This document shows positions 42,232 through 50,942 of a DNA stretch of 57,769 nucleotides, in pieces. Under the pieces are notes generated by a model. It saw only the letters and a list, made by a program, of their open reading frames with translations, did not search any database and was not told the DNA's origin. Source of the stretch: an uncultured Pseudomonadota bacterium. Its GTDB lineage: Bacteria; Pseudomonadota; Gammaproteobacteria; Steroidobacterales; Steroidobacteraceae. The DNA is taken from NCBI GenBank assembly GCA_902826225.1, contig CADEED010000003.1, forward strand, positions 41,553 to 99,321, in the 5' to 3' direction. Positions within the stretch are counted from its first letter, which is position 1. Each line of letters opens with the position of its first letter. The translations under genes and the position numbers were made by a program.

Positions 42232-42438
42232 GTGGCGATGATCGTGAATCTCGACGTGATGATGGCGAAGCGGAAGATGAGCGTGACCGAGCTCTCGGAC
42301 CGGATCGGCATCACGATGGCCAATCTGTCCATCCTGAAGAACGGGAAAGCCAGGGCGATCCGGTTCTCCACGCTCGAGGCGATCTGCCAGGCGCTGGATT
42401 GTCAGCCGGGGGACATCCTGGAATATCGCCGCGCCTAG
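42232..42438 (+). CDS. YozG-like Xre-family transcriptional regulator
   Basis: This 68-residue protein is a bare helix-turn-helix: MIVNLDVMMAKRKMSVTELS, DRIGITMANLSILKNGKARA, FSTLEAICQALDCQPGDILEY. The VTELSDRIGITMANLSILKNG part is the recognition unit. Such regulators sit beside DUF2975 proteins and bind their own promoter. GTG at 42232 is the likelier start, because AGGTG lies 8 bases upstream; ATG at 42238 is an alternative two codons later. The dyad at 41664-41696 is a candidate binding site. Confidence 0.9.
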   Translation: MAMIVNLDVMMAKRKMSVTELSDRIGITMANLSILKNGKARAIRFSTLEAICQALDCQPGDILEYRRA

Positions 42439-42454
42439 GCGATCCGTCGGCCGG

Positions 42455-42787
42455 TCAGGCGCTCGTGCGGTTCCCGCGGCGAAATTCGTCGAGGTAGTAC
42501 TCGATCGGATGGGCCGTACCCGTGATGTAGAGCCTGCCGTCCGTCCTGGCCACGATCAGCGGCGCGTTTCCCGCGATCGCATCGCTCGGCTTTCCCGTCT
42601 TCACGTGAGCCGAGCCGTCGTAGAAATAGACCCAGCCGAAATCGTGTTCATCGACGCGAACGACGACGAGCTTCTGGATGTGCTGCTCATCGTGACGGGG
42701 CAGCGGCGATTCGAAGTCGATCGTGGCGATCTCGTGTCGATCGAGCCACTCGGTGACGACCAGGTCGGCTTGCTGTCGGGTCAGCAT
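42455..42787 (-). CDS. Imm35/YrhB-like immunity protein
   Basis: The 110-residue protein contains FGWVYFYDGSAHVKTG, DAIAGNAPLIVARTDGRLYITGT and HPIEYYLDEFRRG, the conserved blocks of the Imm35 (YrhB) family. These proteins are predicted immunity partners of polymorphic toxins; some are also said to act as chaperones. No toxin gene is next to it, so it is an orphan in this window. The ATG at 42787 fits the family length. It lies between the YozG-like regulator (convergent, 16-base gap) and the second amidotransferase gene, and has no obvious link with polysaccharide synthesis. Confidence 0.84.
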   Translation of the reverse strand: MLTRQQADLVVTEWLDRHEIATIDFESPLPRHDEQHIQKLVVVRVDEHDFGWVYFYDGSAHVKTGKPSDAIAGNAPLIVARTDGRLYITGTAHPIEYYLDEFRRGNRTSA

Positions 42788-42848
42788 GGTGTTGCGCTCG
42801 AGATTAGTGAAGCCATAGGGTACATGGCCACTGCCGGTCGATCGGCGT

Positions 42849-44699
42849 CTATCGGATGAATGTCTGCCGCCAGATCCCGAGGTTCAGCACGCCCCACAGC
42901 AGCTCGCTGTGATCGGCCGCGCCGGCACGATGTTCGGCCTGCAGCGTTTTCACGCCCGCCACGTCCACCACCTCCGCGATGCCGTTGTCCGCCAGCGTCG
43001 CGTCGAGCAGCTTCGACATCGGTCCCTGCGACGCGAACCATGGCTTGAGCGGCACGCCGAAGCCCGACTTGCGTCGATGCACGATATCGGCCGGCAGGTA
43101 GCGCAGCGCCACGCTCTGCAGCACGCGTTTGCGTTTCCGCAGGGTCTGCTTGTACGCCAGCGGCAGGCTGCGCGCGAAATCGATGATCTCGTTGTCGAGG
43201 AACGGCACGCGCGCCTCGAGGCTCGTCGCCATGCTCATCTTGTCCTGGCGGTTGAGGATCGAGACGAGATACGTCCGGAAGTCGAGCTGGGCGAGCACAC
43301 TCACCTCGTCGAGACCGCGCGCGCGCGCCTCGCGGATGCACGACATCCGGAAGTCGGTATCGAGCGTCGCGCCTCGACGGGTCGCGCGCAGGATGGTGTC
43401 GCGGTCGAGACCCGTGCAGTTGTAGAGCAGGGTGTCGTCGGCCGACTGGCCGGCGAACTTGCCGAGCTTGCGCAGCCGATGATCCGGCGCCTTGGTCATG
43501 AGGCCGAGCAACGACTTCCGGACGGCGCCCGGCACGCTCTGGAATGGCGCGAGCAGGCGGGGGATGTAGTACCGCGGGTATCCGCCGAACAGCTCGTCGG
43601 CGCCTTCACCGGTGAGCACGACCGTCACGTGCTCACGGGCGAGCTTGCTCAGCGCGAAGATGTGCACGGAGTTCGCGAAGTTCAGCGGCAGGTCGGAGTG
43701 CCACACGAGCCTGGGCAGCATGGAGACGTACTCGGACTCGTCGATGCGCAGTTCGTGATGGTTCGAGTTGCACGCGGCCGCGGCCATGCGCGCGTAGACA
43801 CTTTCGTCGAAGTCCGCCTCGTGGAAGCCGACGGAGAACGTATTGATCCTCTGCGAGGCGTGGCGCGCGGCGATCGCGCTGGTCAGGGACGAGTCGATGC
43901 CGCGCGAGCAGAACGTGCCGAGCGGCACGTCGGCCATGAGCTGGCGCTGAACGCAGCGATTCAGCACGGCGTCGAGCTCGTTCACGGCATCGTCGTAGCT
44001 GCCTGCGAACGGCGCGGGGATGCTGCCATTGGCGGTCCAGTAAGCCTTGGGTGCCGAGGCGCGGCCATTCACGATTTCCATCGTGTGGCCGGGCATCAGC
44101 ACGTCGACATCGGCGAAGAGGTTGTGAGGGCCGGCAACCTGGCGGAACAGCAGGTATTCCGCCACCGCGCCCGCATTGATGCGCGGTTCGACCACACCGG
44201 AGGCGAACAGCGCCTTGATCTCGGAGGCGAAGGCGACGCCTCTCGGGCCGCTCGCGATGTACAGGGGCTTGATCCCGGCTCGGTCGCGCGCGAGCAGCAT
44301 GCGCTGGGCGTGCTTGTCCCAAAGCGCGTAGGCGAAGATGCCGTTGAGCTTCGCAACGGCCGTGTCGCCCTCGTGCACGTGCAGACGCAGGATGACTTCG
44401 GTGTCCGAGTTCGAGCGGAAGCGAACGCCCTTGGCTTCCAGGTCCCTGCGCAACTCCTTGTAGTTGTAGAGCTCGCCGTTGTAGACGAGCACGAAGCGCT
44501 CGTCCTCGGTCTTCATCGGCTGATGGCCGCCGCTCGAAAGGTCGATGATGCTGAGGCGCCGCTGCGCCAGGCCTACCGGGCCGTCGACGAAGTTGCCCGC
44601 GTCGTCGGGTCCGCGGTGCACGAGCAGGTCGCGCATGCGGGTCAGTTGCTGCTCGTCGCAGCCCGCATCCTTAACGTAGAGACCGACTATTCCGCACAC
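42849..44699 (-). CDS. Asparagine-synthase-like amidotransferase, second copy
   Basis: The 616-residue protein starts with GTG and its second residue is the nucleophile Cys (MCGIVGLY). Glutaminase motifs VHRGPDDAGN, YNGELYNYKEL and RSNSDTEVI are present. In the synthetase domain the ATP-pyrophosphatase loop reads CSRGIDSS (Ser265-Arg266-Gly267), with Arg in place of the second Gly of SGGxDS. GEGADELFGGYPRYY is normal. It may be an active amidotransferase with a modified loop, or have lost the synthetase reaction. It is 4 bases downstream of the PaaK-like ligase gene, copying the amidotransferase-ligase association at 8725-12450. It differs from the first copy throughout. Confidence 0.9.
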   Translation of the reverse strand: MCGIVGLYVKDAGCDEQQLTRMRDLLVHRGPDDAGNFVDGPVGLAQRRLSIIDLSSGGHQPMKTEDERFVLVYNGELYNYKELRRDLEAKGVRFRSNSDTEVILRLHVHEGDTAVAKLNGIFAYALWDKHAQRMLLARDRAGIKPLYIASGPRGVAFASEIKALFASGVVEPRINAGAVAEYLLFRQVAGPHNLFADVDVLMPGHTMEIVNGRASAPKAYWTANGSIPAPFAGSYDDAVNELDAVLNRCVQRQLMADVPLGTFCSRGIDSSLTSAIAARHASQRINTFSVGFHEADFDESVYARMAAAACNSNHHELRIDESEYVSMLPRLVWHSDLPLNFANSVHIFALSKLAREHVTVVLTGEGADELFGGYPRYYIPRLLAPFQSVPGAVRKSLLGLMTKAPDHRLRKLGKFAGQSADDTLLYNCTGLDRDTILRATRRGATLDTDFRMSCIREARARGLDEVSVLAQLDFRTYLVSILNRQDKMSMATSLEARVPFLDNEIIDFARSLPLAYKQTLRKRKRVLQSVALRYLPADIVHRRKSGFGVPLKPWFASQGPMSKLLDATLADNGIAEVVDVAGVKTLQAEHRAGAADHSELLWGVLNLGIWRQTFIR

Positions 44700-44703
44700 T
44701 TCT

Positions 44704-46110
44704 TTATAGACCCAGTTTGACTTCGGAGATGACCCACTTGAATTTGCCGCGCGCGGTGCGCGGCATGGACTGCACCAGCTCGATGTCGATGCGCATGTCC
44801 TGGCCCAGGCGCTCCTTGAGATCGCGCACGAGATTCTGCCCGTCCTTCTCGGTGTACTCCGGCCGCGGGATGAGCCGGATGAGGAGGCGATCGAGGTCGG
44901 TCTGCACGAGCTGCGAGGCTTCGATGCAGTTGAGCGGCTTGAAAGGATGCGTGAGCACGGACGGCGGGATCAGTCGGCCATCCTTGAGCCGCAACAGGTC
45001 CTCGGCCTTCGTGGTCACGTCTTCCATCATCGGCGACACGCGGCCGCACGAGCAGGTCCGGGTCTTCAGCGCCGAGCGATCGGTGGTGAGGTATCGGATC
45101 ATCGGCATGCCGCGGTTGTGCAGCGACGTGCCCACCATGAAGCCCTCGGCGCCCGCCGGCACCGCGCGGAATTCGTCGTCGACGATCTCCGTGACGCCGT
45201 ATTCCTCGCAGAGGTGATGACCTTCGTGCTTGTCGCACTCGGTCGACCAGATGACGCGCTCGGCCGCCGCGTAGTAGTCGAACACGCGGCACTGGAACGC
45301 TTCCTCGATCGCCTCGCGCTGGAAGTCGTAGAGCGTTTCCGACGACGTGACGGCCGCGTGCAGCGGCATCTTCTCGCCGCGGTTCAGCAGCACCTTGGCG
45401 AGCACGTAGAGGGAGGACGGGTATCCGTCGACGACGCGGGGCTGGAAGTCGCGCAGCGCCTCGAAGTACGCCACGAGATTGTCGGGCGTCATGTGGAAGC
45501 TCGACATGATCAGCTGGTTCTGGTTGCGGTTGTGCCGCCAGAACGGCGGTCGCTTCTGCGACAGCGGCACGATGACGTTGCCGCGCACGACCGCGACCTT
45601 GTCGCCGTCATGCCCGAGCTTCGCGTGCGCCCACTCGTACACGCGATCCATGACGGCGTAATTCATCGTGATGGAGTCGGGGCTGTACCAGACGTTGAGC
45701 GGCGAACCGGTGGTTCCGCTCGTGTGTCCGTGACCCGGCGCGAGATCCTCCTTGCGGCGGGTCTTGAGATCCTCGACCCGGCTCTTCACCGTGTCGCGCG
45801 TGAGCACGGGAATCTTCGGCAAGTCCTCGCGGCCGCGAAACTTCGCCGGCTCCACGCCGTGGCGGGCGAACAGCTCGCGGTAGTAAGGCACGTGCTCATT
45901 GGCGTACGTGACGATCTCGCGCAGACGGGCGTCCTGCCAGTCGCCCATCTTCGCCGCGTCCCACCACTGCGACTCTTGCAGCAGGGCCCGGTACTCCTGG
46001 AACCGGCCGCCGTAACGGCTCCGTTCGAGGCGGGCGCTGAACGCGCTGACGAGCGCGCTCTGCACGGGGGCGGGTGTCAGGTCGTAGAGGCGTTTGAGCC
46101 AGGGATTCAT
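44704..46110 (-). CDS. PaaK/CapK-like AMP-forming ligase
   Basis: The 468-residue protein resembles phenylacetate-CoA ligase and the CapK group seen in capsule loci: REIVTYANEHVPYYRELFA, LPKIPVLTRDTVKSR, HTSGTTGSPLNVWYSPDS (nucleotide loop), DYYAAAERVIWSTECD, EEYGVTEIVDDEF, RYLTTDRS, a TCSCGR Cys pair that often binds zinc in this group, and a C-terminal TARGKFKWVIS lysine region. The family activates carboxylic acids as acyl-AMP. The acceptor in this locus is unknown. A GTG at 46119 is an alternative start three codons upstream. It sits between a FemAB-type gene and the second amidotransferase gene, all on one strand. Confidence 0.88.
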   Translation of the reverse strand: MNPWLKRLYDLTPAPVQSALVSAFSARLERSRYGGRFQEYRALLQESQWWDAAKMGDWQDARLREIVTYANEHVPYYRELFARHGVEPAKFRGREDLPKIPVLTRDTVKSRVEDLKTRRKEDLAPGHGHTSGTTGSPLNVWYSPDSITMNYAVMDRVYEWAHAKLGHDGDKVAVVRGNVIVPLSQKRPPFWRHNRNQNQLIMSSFHMTPDNLVAYFEALRDFQPRVVDGYPSSLYVLAKVLLNRGEKMPLHAAVTSSETLYDFQREAIEEAFQCRVFDYYAAAERVIWSTECDKHEGHHLCEEYGVTEIVDDEFRAVPAGAEGFMVGTSLHNRGMPMIRYLTTDRSALKTRTCSCGRVSPMMEDVTTKAEDLLRLKDGRLIPPSVLTHPFKPLNCIEASQLVQTDLDRLLIRLIPRPEYTEKDGQNLVRDLKERLGQDMRIDIELVQSMPRTARGKFKWVISEVKLGL

Positions 46111-46204
46111 CGTCGACACGTGGGTTTTTGAGGCGGCGCGATGATAGCCGCTCCGGAAACCCCCGGGATGTGACTTAGTCGGGCCGAATGCCCGGACTGT
46201 GAGG

Positions 46205-47533
46205 TCAGGCGAGGATTGGAGAGTGATGGAGGGCCGAGTGGATGAGCGGCATCATCACCTCGACCAGTGCGCAGGTGGCGGGCACGAGGAACGGCAGCAG
46301 TCGCTCGCGGCCGCCATTGGCGATCCGCTTCATTCGCCGCGACTTCAGGTACTCGCGCCGTGCCTCACGCAGCGAGGCGGGCGTCAGGGCGCGGAGGGCC
46401 ACCTTGCTCGCCTGGAGGAGCTGTTCGCGCGCGGCGTATACGCGGCTGCGGAGATTCTCCCGCGTGACGGCATACGACAGCGTCGTGCGCGAGTGACGGG
46501 CCCAGAGATCCTTGTAGGCGGCGCCGCCGCCCATGAAATCGAACACGCGGATCGCGGGATCCGCGAAGCAATCGCGAATCGAGAGGCTGAGGATCGCGGT
46601 GCCGAGGTCGTCCTTGGCGAACGCGGGATTGAAGCCCTTCTGGAAGTAATGCAGAACGCCGTTGTCGAGGAAGCCCAGGAGCACCGCCTCGATGCGGCCA
46701 TCGATGCGCAGGGTCCACAGGCGGGTACGGCCGTTTCGGATGCCGTCATGGGCCGCGCCGGTGAGGAGCGAGGCGAGTCCGGCGTCGCTGAACGCGCCGG
46801 GCTCGCCGGTCGCGCGCCAGCGCTGCTGATGGAGCTCAATGAGTGCGGCGACGGCCTCGTCCACCTCGTGCGGCGCGCTGACTCGCTGGAACGCGCACGC
46901 GTAGTTCTTGAACAGCCTGCGGGCGTAGTACTCCACGTTGCGGCGCATCGACTTGCCGAGCTGCTGCTTGTAGGTGGACCACTCGACCGACGTGTCGATG
47001 TAGGGCGCGCGATCCGTTTCGTGCGGTGTCGCGAACGGGCTCAGGTCGTGCATGAACTTCGACAGGAGTTTCGAATCCGACGGCACCTGCTGCAGGCAGA
47101 CGCGCTCCCAGTTGCCGCTCTGTCGCAGGTGTTCGGCCAACGCGCTTCCCACGCGCTGCTCGAAACCGCGCCGCGCGAAGATGTCCATGTACTCGCTCGA
47201 CTTGAGCTCGATGCCCATGCCGATGAACGCGAGTTCGCGCGCATACGGGATGCCGAAGATCTGGTGCTGGTGCCAGTAGAGCGGGGCGATGCCGACCAGG
47301 CGGCCGGACTCGTCGAGGCAGCGCAGGACGTGCAGGCGGCTGTCGGGCGGCGCGCATTCGCGCCACCACAACACGTTCCAGTGATGGCGCAGGAAGTAGA
47401 CCTGCTGGTCGCTGTCCTCGAGCAATTCGTCCCACTCGGTAGACATGCGCTCGAACGCAACGCGTTCGTCGACGCAATCGACCCGGAGGCCGTGCGCCGT
47501 CGCGACGGATCTGGCTGATGTCAAAAGGAGCAT
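46205..47533 (-). CDS. FemAB/CelD-like acyltransferase, fifth in the window
   Basis: The 442-residue protein has the CelD fold marks: YFLRHHWNVLWWREC, RLVGIAPLYWHQHQIFGIP, a basic helix KQQLGKSMRRNVEYYARRL, HQQRWRATGEPGAFS, the core AVLLGFLDNGVLHYFQKGFNP, DLGTAILSLSIRDCFADP and RVFDFMGGGAAYKDLWA. A transfer of an acyl or aminoacyl group to sugar is inferred from the family. The start is uncertain: a GTG at 47593 would add 20 residues, and I chose ATG at 47533. It is the first gene of the 42849-47533 operon, whose promoter must lie in the 260-base divergent spacer before the SGNH gene. Confidence 0.82.
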   Translation of the reverse strand: MLLLTSARSVATAHGLRVDCVDERVAFERMSTEWDELLEDSDQQVYFLRHHWNVLWWRECAPPDSRLHVLRCLDESGRLVGIAPLYWHQHQIFGIPYARELAFIGMGIELKSSEYMDIFARRGFEQRVGSALAEHLRQSGNWERVCLQQVPSDSKLLSKFMHDLSPFATPHETDRAPYIDTSVEWSTYKQQLGKSMRRNVEYYARRLFKNYACAFQRVSAPHEVDEAVAALIELHQQRWRATGEPGAFSDAGLASLLTGAAHDGIRNGRTRLWTLRIDGRIEAVLLGFLDNGVLHYFQKGFNPAFAKDDLGTAILSLSIRDCFADPAIRVFDFMGGGAAYKDLWARHSRTTLSYAVTRENLRSRVYAAREQLLQASKVALRALTPASLREARREYLKSRRMKRIANGGRERLLPFLVPATCALVEVMMPLIHSALHHSPILA

Positions 47534-47796
47534 TCCGTGGTGGACAGTGTAGTTCGAGTTCTGGAGCACCAAACTCCGGTCGATTGTAGACACAGCCGGA
47601 TGCGATGAGAACGCATTCAGGGCACGTGGAAAGTCATTAGCGCGAACACGCGCACAATGTTGGAAATTCGTCGGCGCGTCGCTGTCGAATCACCTTACAC
47701 ATCCGGCCGGAAATCCGGGGCGCCGCGGTATTCTCACGCGTCAGGTATCCTGCGCGCTCCCGTTTCTGCCCGGCTTCTCCAGGTGCGCACAGAGCT

Positions 47797-48498
47797 ATGT
47801 TCATTCTCGTATTCCGGCGCATGTCCGTGCCGCTGTTGTTGCTCTCGTCCTACACAACTGCCGCGTCGGGCGGCGCTGTGACACCGACGGAGCCGCAAGC
47901 GCCCGTCCTGCTCATCACGGGAGCGTCCTATGCGGCCGATTGGCAGCAACCCACGCTGCCGGGCTTCCGGACGCTCAACAAGGGCATCGGCGGACAGGAG
48001 ACGAACCAGGTGCAGGCTCGCTTCCGCGCGGACCTGGAGGCCACCCGGCCGGCGGTCGTGCTGATCTGGGGCCTGGTGAACAATATCTCCCGGGCCCCCG
48101 AGGGTGGGGTCGAGGCCGCCAAGAAGCGTGCCGAGAGTGACTACGCGGCCATGATCGCCGAGGCGCGGGCTCAGGGCGTCGAGGTGATCGTCGCGACGGA
48201 GGTCATCATGGGACCGCCCAGCTCCTGGGGCGACCGTCTCTCGACGTTCATCAACGACCTGCGTGGGAAGGAGTCCTATCGGGCCTGGGTGAACCGGCAC
48301 GTACGCGAGGCGAATGCCGTGCTGCGTGCCCAGGCGGGCAAGGCGGGAATCACCGTGTTCGACTTCGAAAAGGCTCTCGATGCGGGCGATGGCTACCGGC
48401 GCGGCGAATTCACGCAGGAAGACGGCAGCCACCTGACTCCCGCGGCCTACGCGGAACTCACGAGGTTCACGGCGGCGCAGCTCGCGCGCCGCTTCTAA
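47797..48498 (+). CDS. Secreted SGNH/GDSL-like esterase
   Basis: The 233-residue protein has a signal peptide (MSVPLLLLSSYTTAASG) and the SGNH blocks: Ser in LLITGASYAADW, Gly in LNKGIGGQETNQVQARF, Asn in VLIWGLVNNIS and the Asp/His pair in DGSHLTPAAYAELT. It should act in the periplasm or outside the cell and remove or transfer ester groups, such as acetyl groups, on the polysaccharide. Alternative starts are ATG 47797 and 47821; the longer one gives a better charged n-region. It converges on the next gene: its TAA (48496-48498) overlaps the complementary stop of the fusion gene by three bases. Confidence 0.83.
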   Translation: MFILVFRRMSVPLLLLSSYTTAASGGAVTPTEPQAPVLLITGASYAADWQQPTLPGFRTLNKGIGGQETNQVQARFRADLEATRPAVVLIWGLVNNISRAPEGGVEAAKKRAESDYAAMIAEARAQGVEVIVATEVIMGPPSSWGDRLSTFINDLRGKESYRAWVNRHVREANAVLRAQAGKAGITVFDFEKALDAGDGYRRGEFTQEDGSHLTPAAYAELTRFTAAQLARRF

Positions 48499-50540
48499 CG
48501 CCGGACGATGACGCTCGGACCCGCGCGCTCGATCGTCGTGTTCGCGAGATCGGTACGGTACCGCTCGCTCGCGAAGGCGCCGTAGACGTCCATCGGCTTC
48601 TTCATGCCGAGCAGGAAGCGCTGCGCGAGCATCGCGGGTCCGTTGGCGAGTCGCAGCAGCCAGCCGGGGAACCAGATCACCTTGAGGTCCGGACGGTGCT
48701 CGAGCATTCGCGTGACGAGCTCCTTGCGCGTCGGCGACTTGCCTTCGAGCATGTTGAGCACGGGCGGCGCCTGGTCGAACGACGTGGCATAGGAGCGGAT
48801 CACGCGCGCCCCGGTCCAGACGTCGCAGACGCTGAGCGGCGAATGACGGCCGCCGATCGCCACGTACCACGGCCCGAGCTCGCGGCCGAGTCGACCCGCG
48901 GCATGGAAATCGGCGTAGTCCACGAGGGGGCCGGGCCGAACTACCTTCACGTCGACACCCAGATCGCGGCCCAGCTTCTGCACGAGCACTTCCGACTCGG
49001 CCTTGCCCCACACGTACGGCCCGCGTCCGAGATTGTCGGCGTCGACCGGCGTCTGTTCGTCGATCGGGCCGCGCACCTGGCGGCCGGGTTTCAGCACCGC
49101 GACGCTGCTCACGTGGATGAATCGCTTCGTGCCCGCGCGCGCCGCGGCCTCGATGAGATTCTTCGTGGCGGTGATGGAATTGCGGATGTGCTCGTCCTTG
49201 CCGCCAGCGGTTTCCGCCGCGCAGTGGACGACGAGCGAGACGCCGTCGAGCAGCGTCGCGTCGACGCCGCCGCCGAGATCGCACGGCAGGTATTCGACGC
49301 CTGCGACCCGCTGCGAAGGTTTCGGCACGCGGCGGGAGAGCACGCGCACCGGAAAGCCCGCGTGGCGCAGTTCGGTGACGACTGGTTTGCCCAGCATGCC
49401 GGTGCCGCCCGTGACGAGCACGACGCCGCGTTCGCGGTCGGCCGGCGGCAGGGCGCGCTCGAGCGCGACGACGCGTTGTTCGGCGGCGGATTCGACGATT
49501 GCCTCGGATGCGTCCAGCGCCTGGCCGATGCGCTCGCAGATGTCGACCGTGTCGACGATGTGGGAGGGGCTCATCGGTGCGGGCGTGCGGTCGCGGATCG
49601 ACTGGTAGAACGACTCGGTGAGCACCTTGAGCCCGCGATACGAACCGACCTTGCTCGTGAACAGATTGAAGATGCCGCGGTTCGCGCCGGCGACGGTCTG
49701 CGAGGAGCGGCGGTAGGGCGTGAAGAGCACGCCGACGCTGTCGCCGGGGCCGCTCAGGTGGACGACCCCGCCGATGATGTAGTCGGCGCGGATTGAACCG
49801 TTCGTGCCGATGATGTTCTGGAACTGCTCGACCGGACGGCCGCTCAACGTGACGGTGACGAGACCCGTCACCTTGCCGAGGCGCAGCAGCGCGTAGACGT
49901 CGCCGGCGGCGCTTGCATCGACGGCGGTGAGCGTGATCGGCGATTCGCGGTCGCCGCTCGCGCGTCGCAGGTGATCGACGAGCGGGTAGACGGCGTGCGG
50001 CAGGATGTCCTTGCACTGCTCGACGCGCGTGATCGTGCGGCGAACCATTCGGAACGAGAAGAAACTCTCGACGTGCACGACGTCGCCGATCTCGGGCAGC
50101 TTCTCGTGCGCGATCTGGTTCGGCAGCTCGAACAGCACCTGGTGGCCCGCGACGACCTTGAGGCCGCGCTCCTGCGCGAGCGCGACGATGCGCTCGGCGT
50201 CCGCGCGCGTCGGCGTGAAGGGCTTCTCGACGTAGACGTGGCAGCCGGCGCGCAGCGCCTGCAGCGCGAGTTCGGTGTGCGTGAACTGCGGCGTGACGAT
50301 GTGGACGACGTCGGGCTTGATCTGCTCGAGCAGCTCGGCCGCGCTCTTCACGATGCGCGCGCCCGCCGGGATCAACGGGCGCAGCGTTTCCTCGTTGGCG
50401 GCGGGATCGGCGATGCCGACGACCTCCGCGTTCGGGATCATCCTGATCGCCTTGAGGTGATTGATGCCCATCTTGCCGGAGCCGATGAGGCCCACGCGCA
50501 GCGCCGGCGACGATCCGACATCGCCCGATGACTTGCTCAT
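48495..50540 (-). CDS. Fusion of Gfo/Idh/MocA oxidoreductase and NAD-dependent epimerase
   Basis: The 681-residue protein fuses two nucleotide-binding enzymes. Residues 1-about 340 form a Gfo/Idh/MocA oxidoreductase (LRVGLIGSGKMGINHL, VYVEKPFTPTRADAERI, HQVLFELPNQI, ILPHAVYPLVDHL). From about 365 on it is an extended short-chain dehydrogenase/epimerase (VVLVTGGTGMLGKPVV, VHCAAETAGG, FIHVSSVAVLK, YVWGKAESE with the YxxxK pair). Both types act on nucleotide sugars, so one protein might carry out sequential oxidation/reduction and epimerisation steps on one sugar. The ATG at 50540 is preferred; a longer reading to 50603 adds a poorly conserved tail. Its stop overlaps the convergent SGNH gene. 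Confidence 0.88.
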   Translation of the reverse strand: MSKSSGDVGSSPALRVGLIGSGKMGINHLKAIRMIPNAEVVGIADPAANEETLRPLIPAGARIVKSAAELLEQIKPDVVHIVTPQFTHTELALQALRAGCHVYVEKPFTPTRADAERIVALAQERGLKVVAGHQVLFELPNQIAHEKLPEIGDVVHVESFFSFRMVRRTITRVEQCKDILPHAVYPLVDHLRRASGDRESPITLTAVDASAAGDVYALLRLGKVTGLVTVTLSGRPVEQFQNIIGTNGSIRADYIIGGVVHLSGPGDSVGVLFTPYRRSSQTVAGANRGIFNLFTSKVGSYRGLKVLTESFYQSIRDRTPAPMSPSHIVDTVDICERIGQALDASEAIVESAAEQRVVALERALPPADRERGVVLVTGGTGMLGKPVVTELRHAGFPVRVLSRRVPKPSQRVAGVEYLPCDLGGGVDATLLDGVSLVVHCAAETAGGKDEHIRNSITATKNLIEAAARAGTKRFIHVSSVAVLKPGRQVRGPIDEQTPVDADNLGRGPYVWGKAESEVLVQKLGRDLGVDVKVVRPGPLVDYADFHAAGRLGRELGPWYVAIGGRHSPLSVCDVWTGARVIRSYATSFDQAPPVLNMLEGKSPTRKELVTRMLEHRPDLKVIWFPGWLLRLANGPAMLAQRFLLGMKKPMDVYGAFASERYRTDLANTTIERAGPSVIVRR

Positions 50541-50942
50541 TCTTCCATCCGTGTTGCCGAGGAGTCCGGACCCCTGTCCGAAGCGGGCGCGAATATAGCC
50601 CAACGGGGTGACGCCTCCACGCGACGGCTCGCGGCCGGTCCGCCGACCTGTGAACTCGAAACACGCGCTGTGCGTGCCCGCACGGGGCTAACGTGACGCA
50701 AGTCTCACTGTGCCACTCCCAGGGTGAATGTCGCGTTGCCAGCGCGTGCATATTTCTCCGCTATGGAGGCCTGCCGACCGGTAAAACTTGCAATGCGCGG
50801 GCCCGGTAGGCGTTCACCCTGCGGCACGCGCGGATGTCGGGCTTTTTAGACAATTTCGGTATGGGAAAGATGTCGTTATCCTCCCGCGCACTGTCGCGAT
50901 CACGCTTGCTTGCGGCGCATTAAGCTCATGGAGAAGTCGCTT
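50541..50942. other. 402-base intergenic region between divergent genes
   Basis: This is the longest gene-free stretch. It should hold the promoters of the - strand fusion gene (48495-50540) and of the + strand secreted protein gene (50943). Reading the - strand, TATATT at 50597-50592 is a fair -10 box about 50 bases before the fusion ATG, without a convincing -35. On the + strand the part from 50840 to 50910 is locally AT-rich (TTTTTAGACAATTTCGG), but I could not place a clear -35/-10 pair. No ORF, repeat or RNA gene was recognised. Confidence 0.45.
50930..50936 (+). promoter_or_regulatory. Ribosome binding site fixing the secreted protein start
   Basis: GGAGAAG stands 6 bases before the ATG at 50943. 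It sets the start there and excludes the TTG at 50910 and the ATG at 50928, which would put the basic n-region too far from the signal helix. Confidence 0.65.

Noticed and set aside
42849..44699. Housekeeping asparagine synthetase
   Set aside because: It lies in an EPS locus next to a CapK-like ligase and a FemAB gene and has an altered ATP loop, so asparagine synthesis is not the most likely role.
47734..50751. A 1005-codon open frame on the - strand
   Set aside because: It overlaps the well supported oxidoreductase-epimerase gene in another frame of the same strand, is mostly Arg and Ala and has no recognisable motif; it is an effect of high GC.
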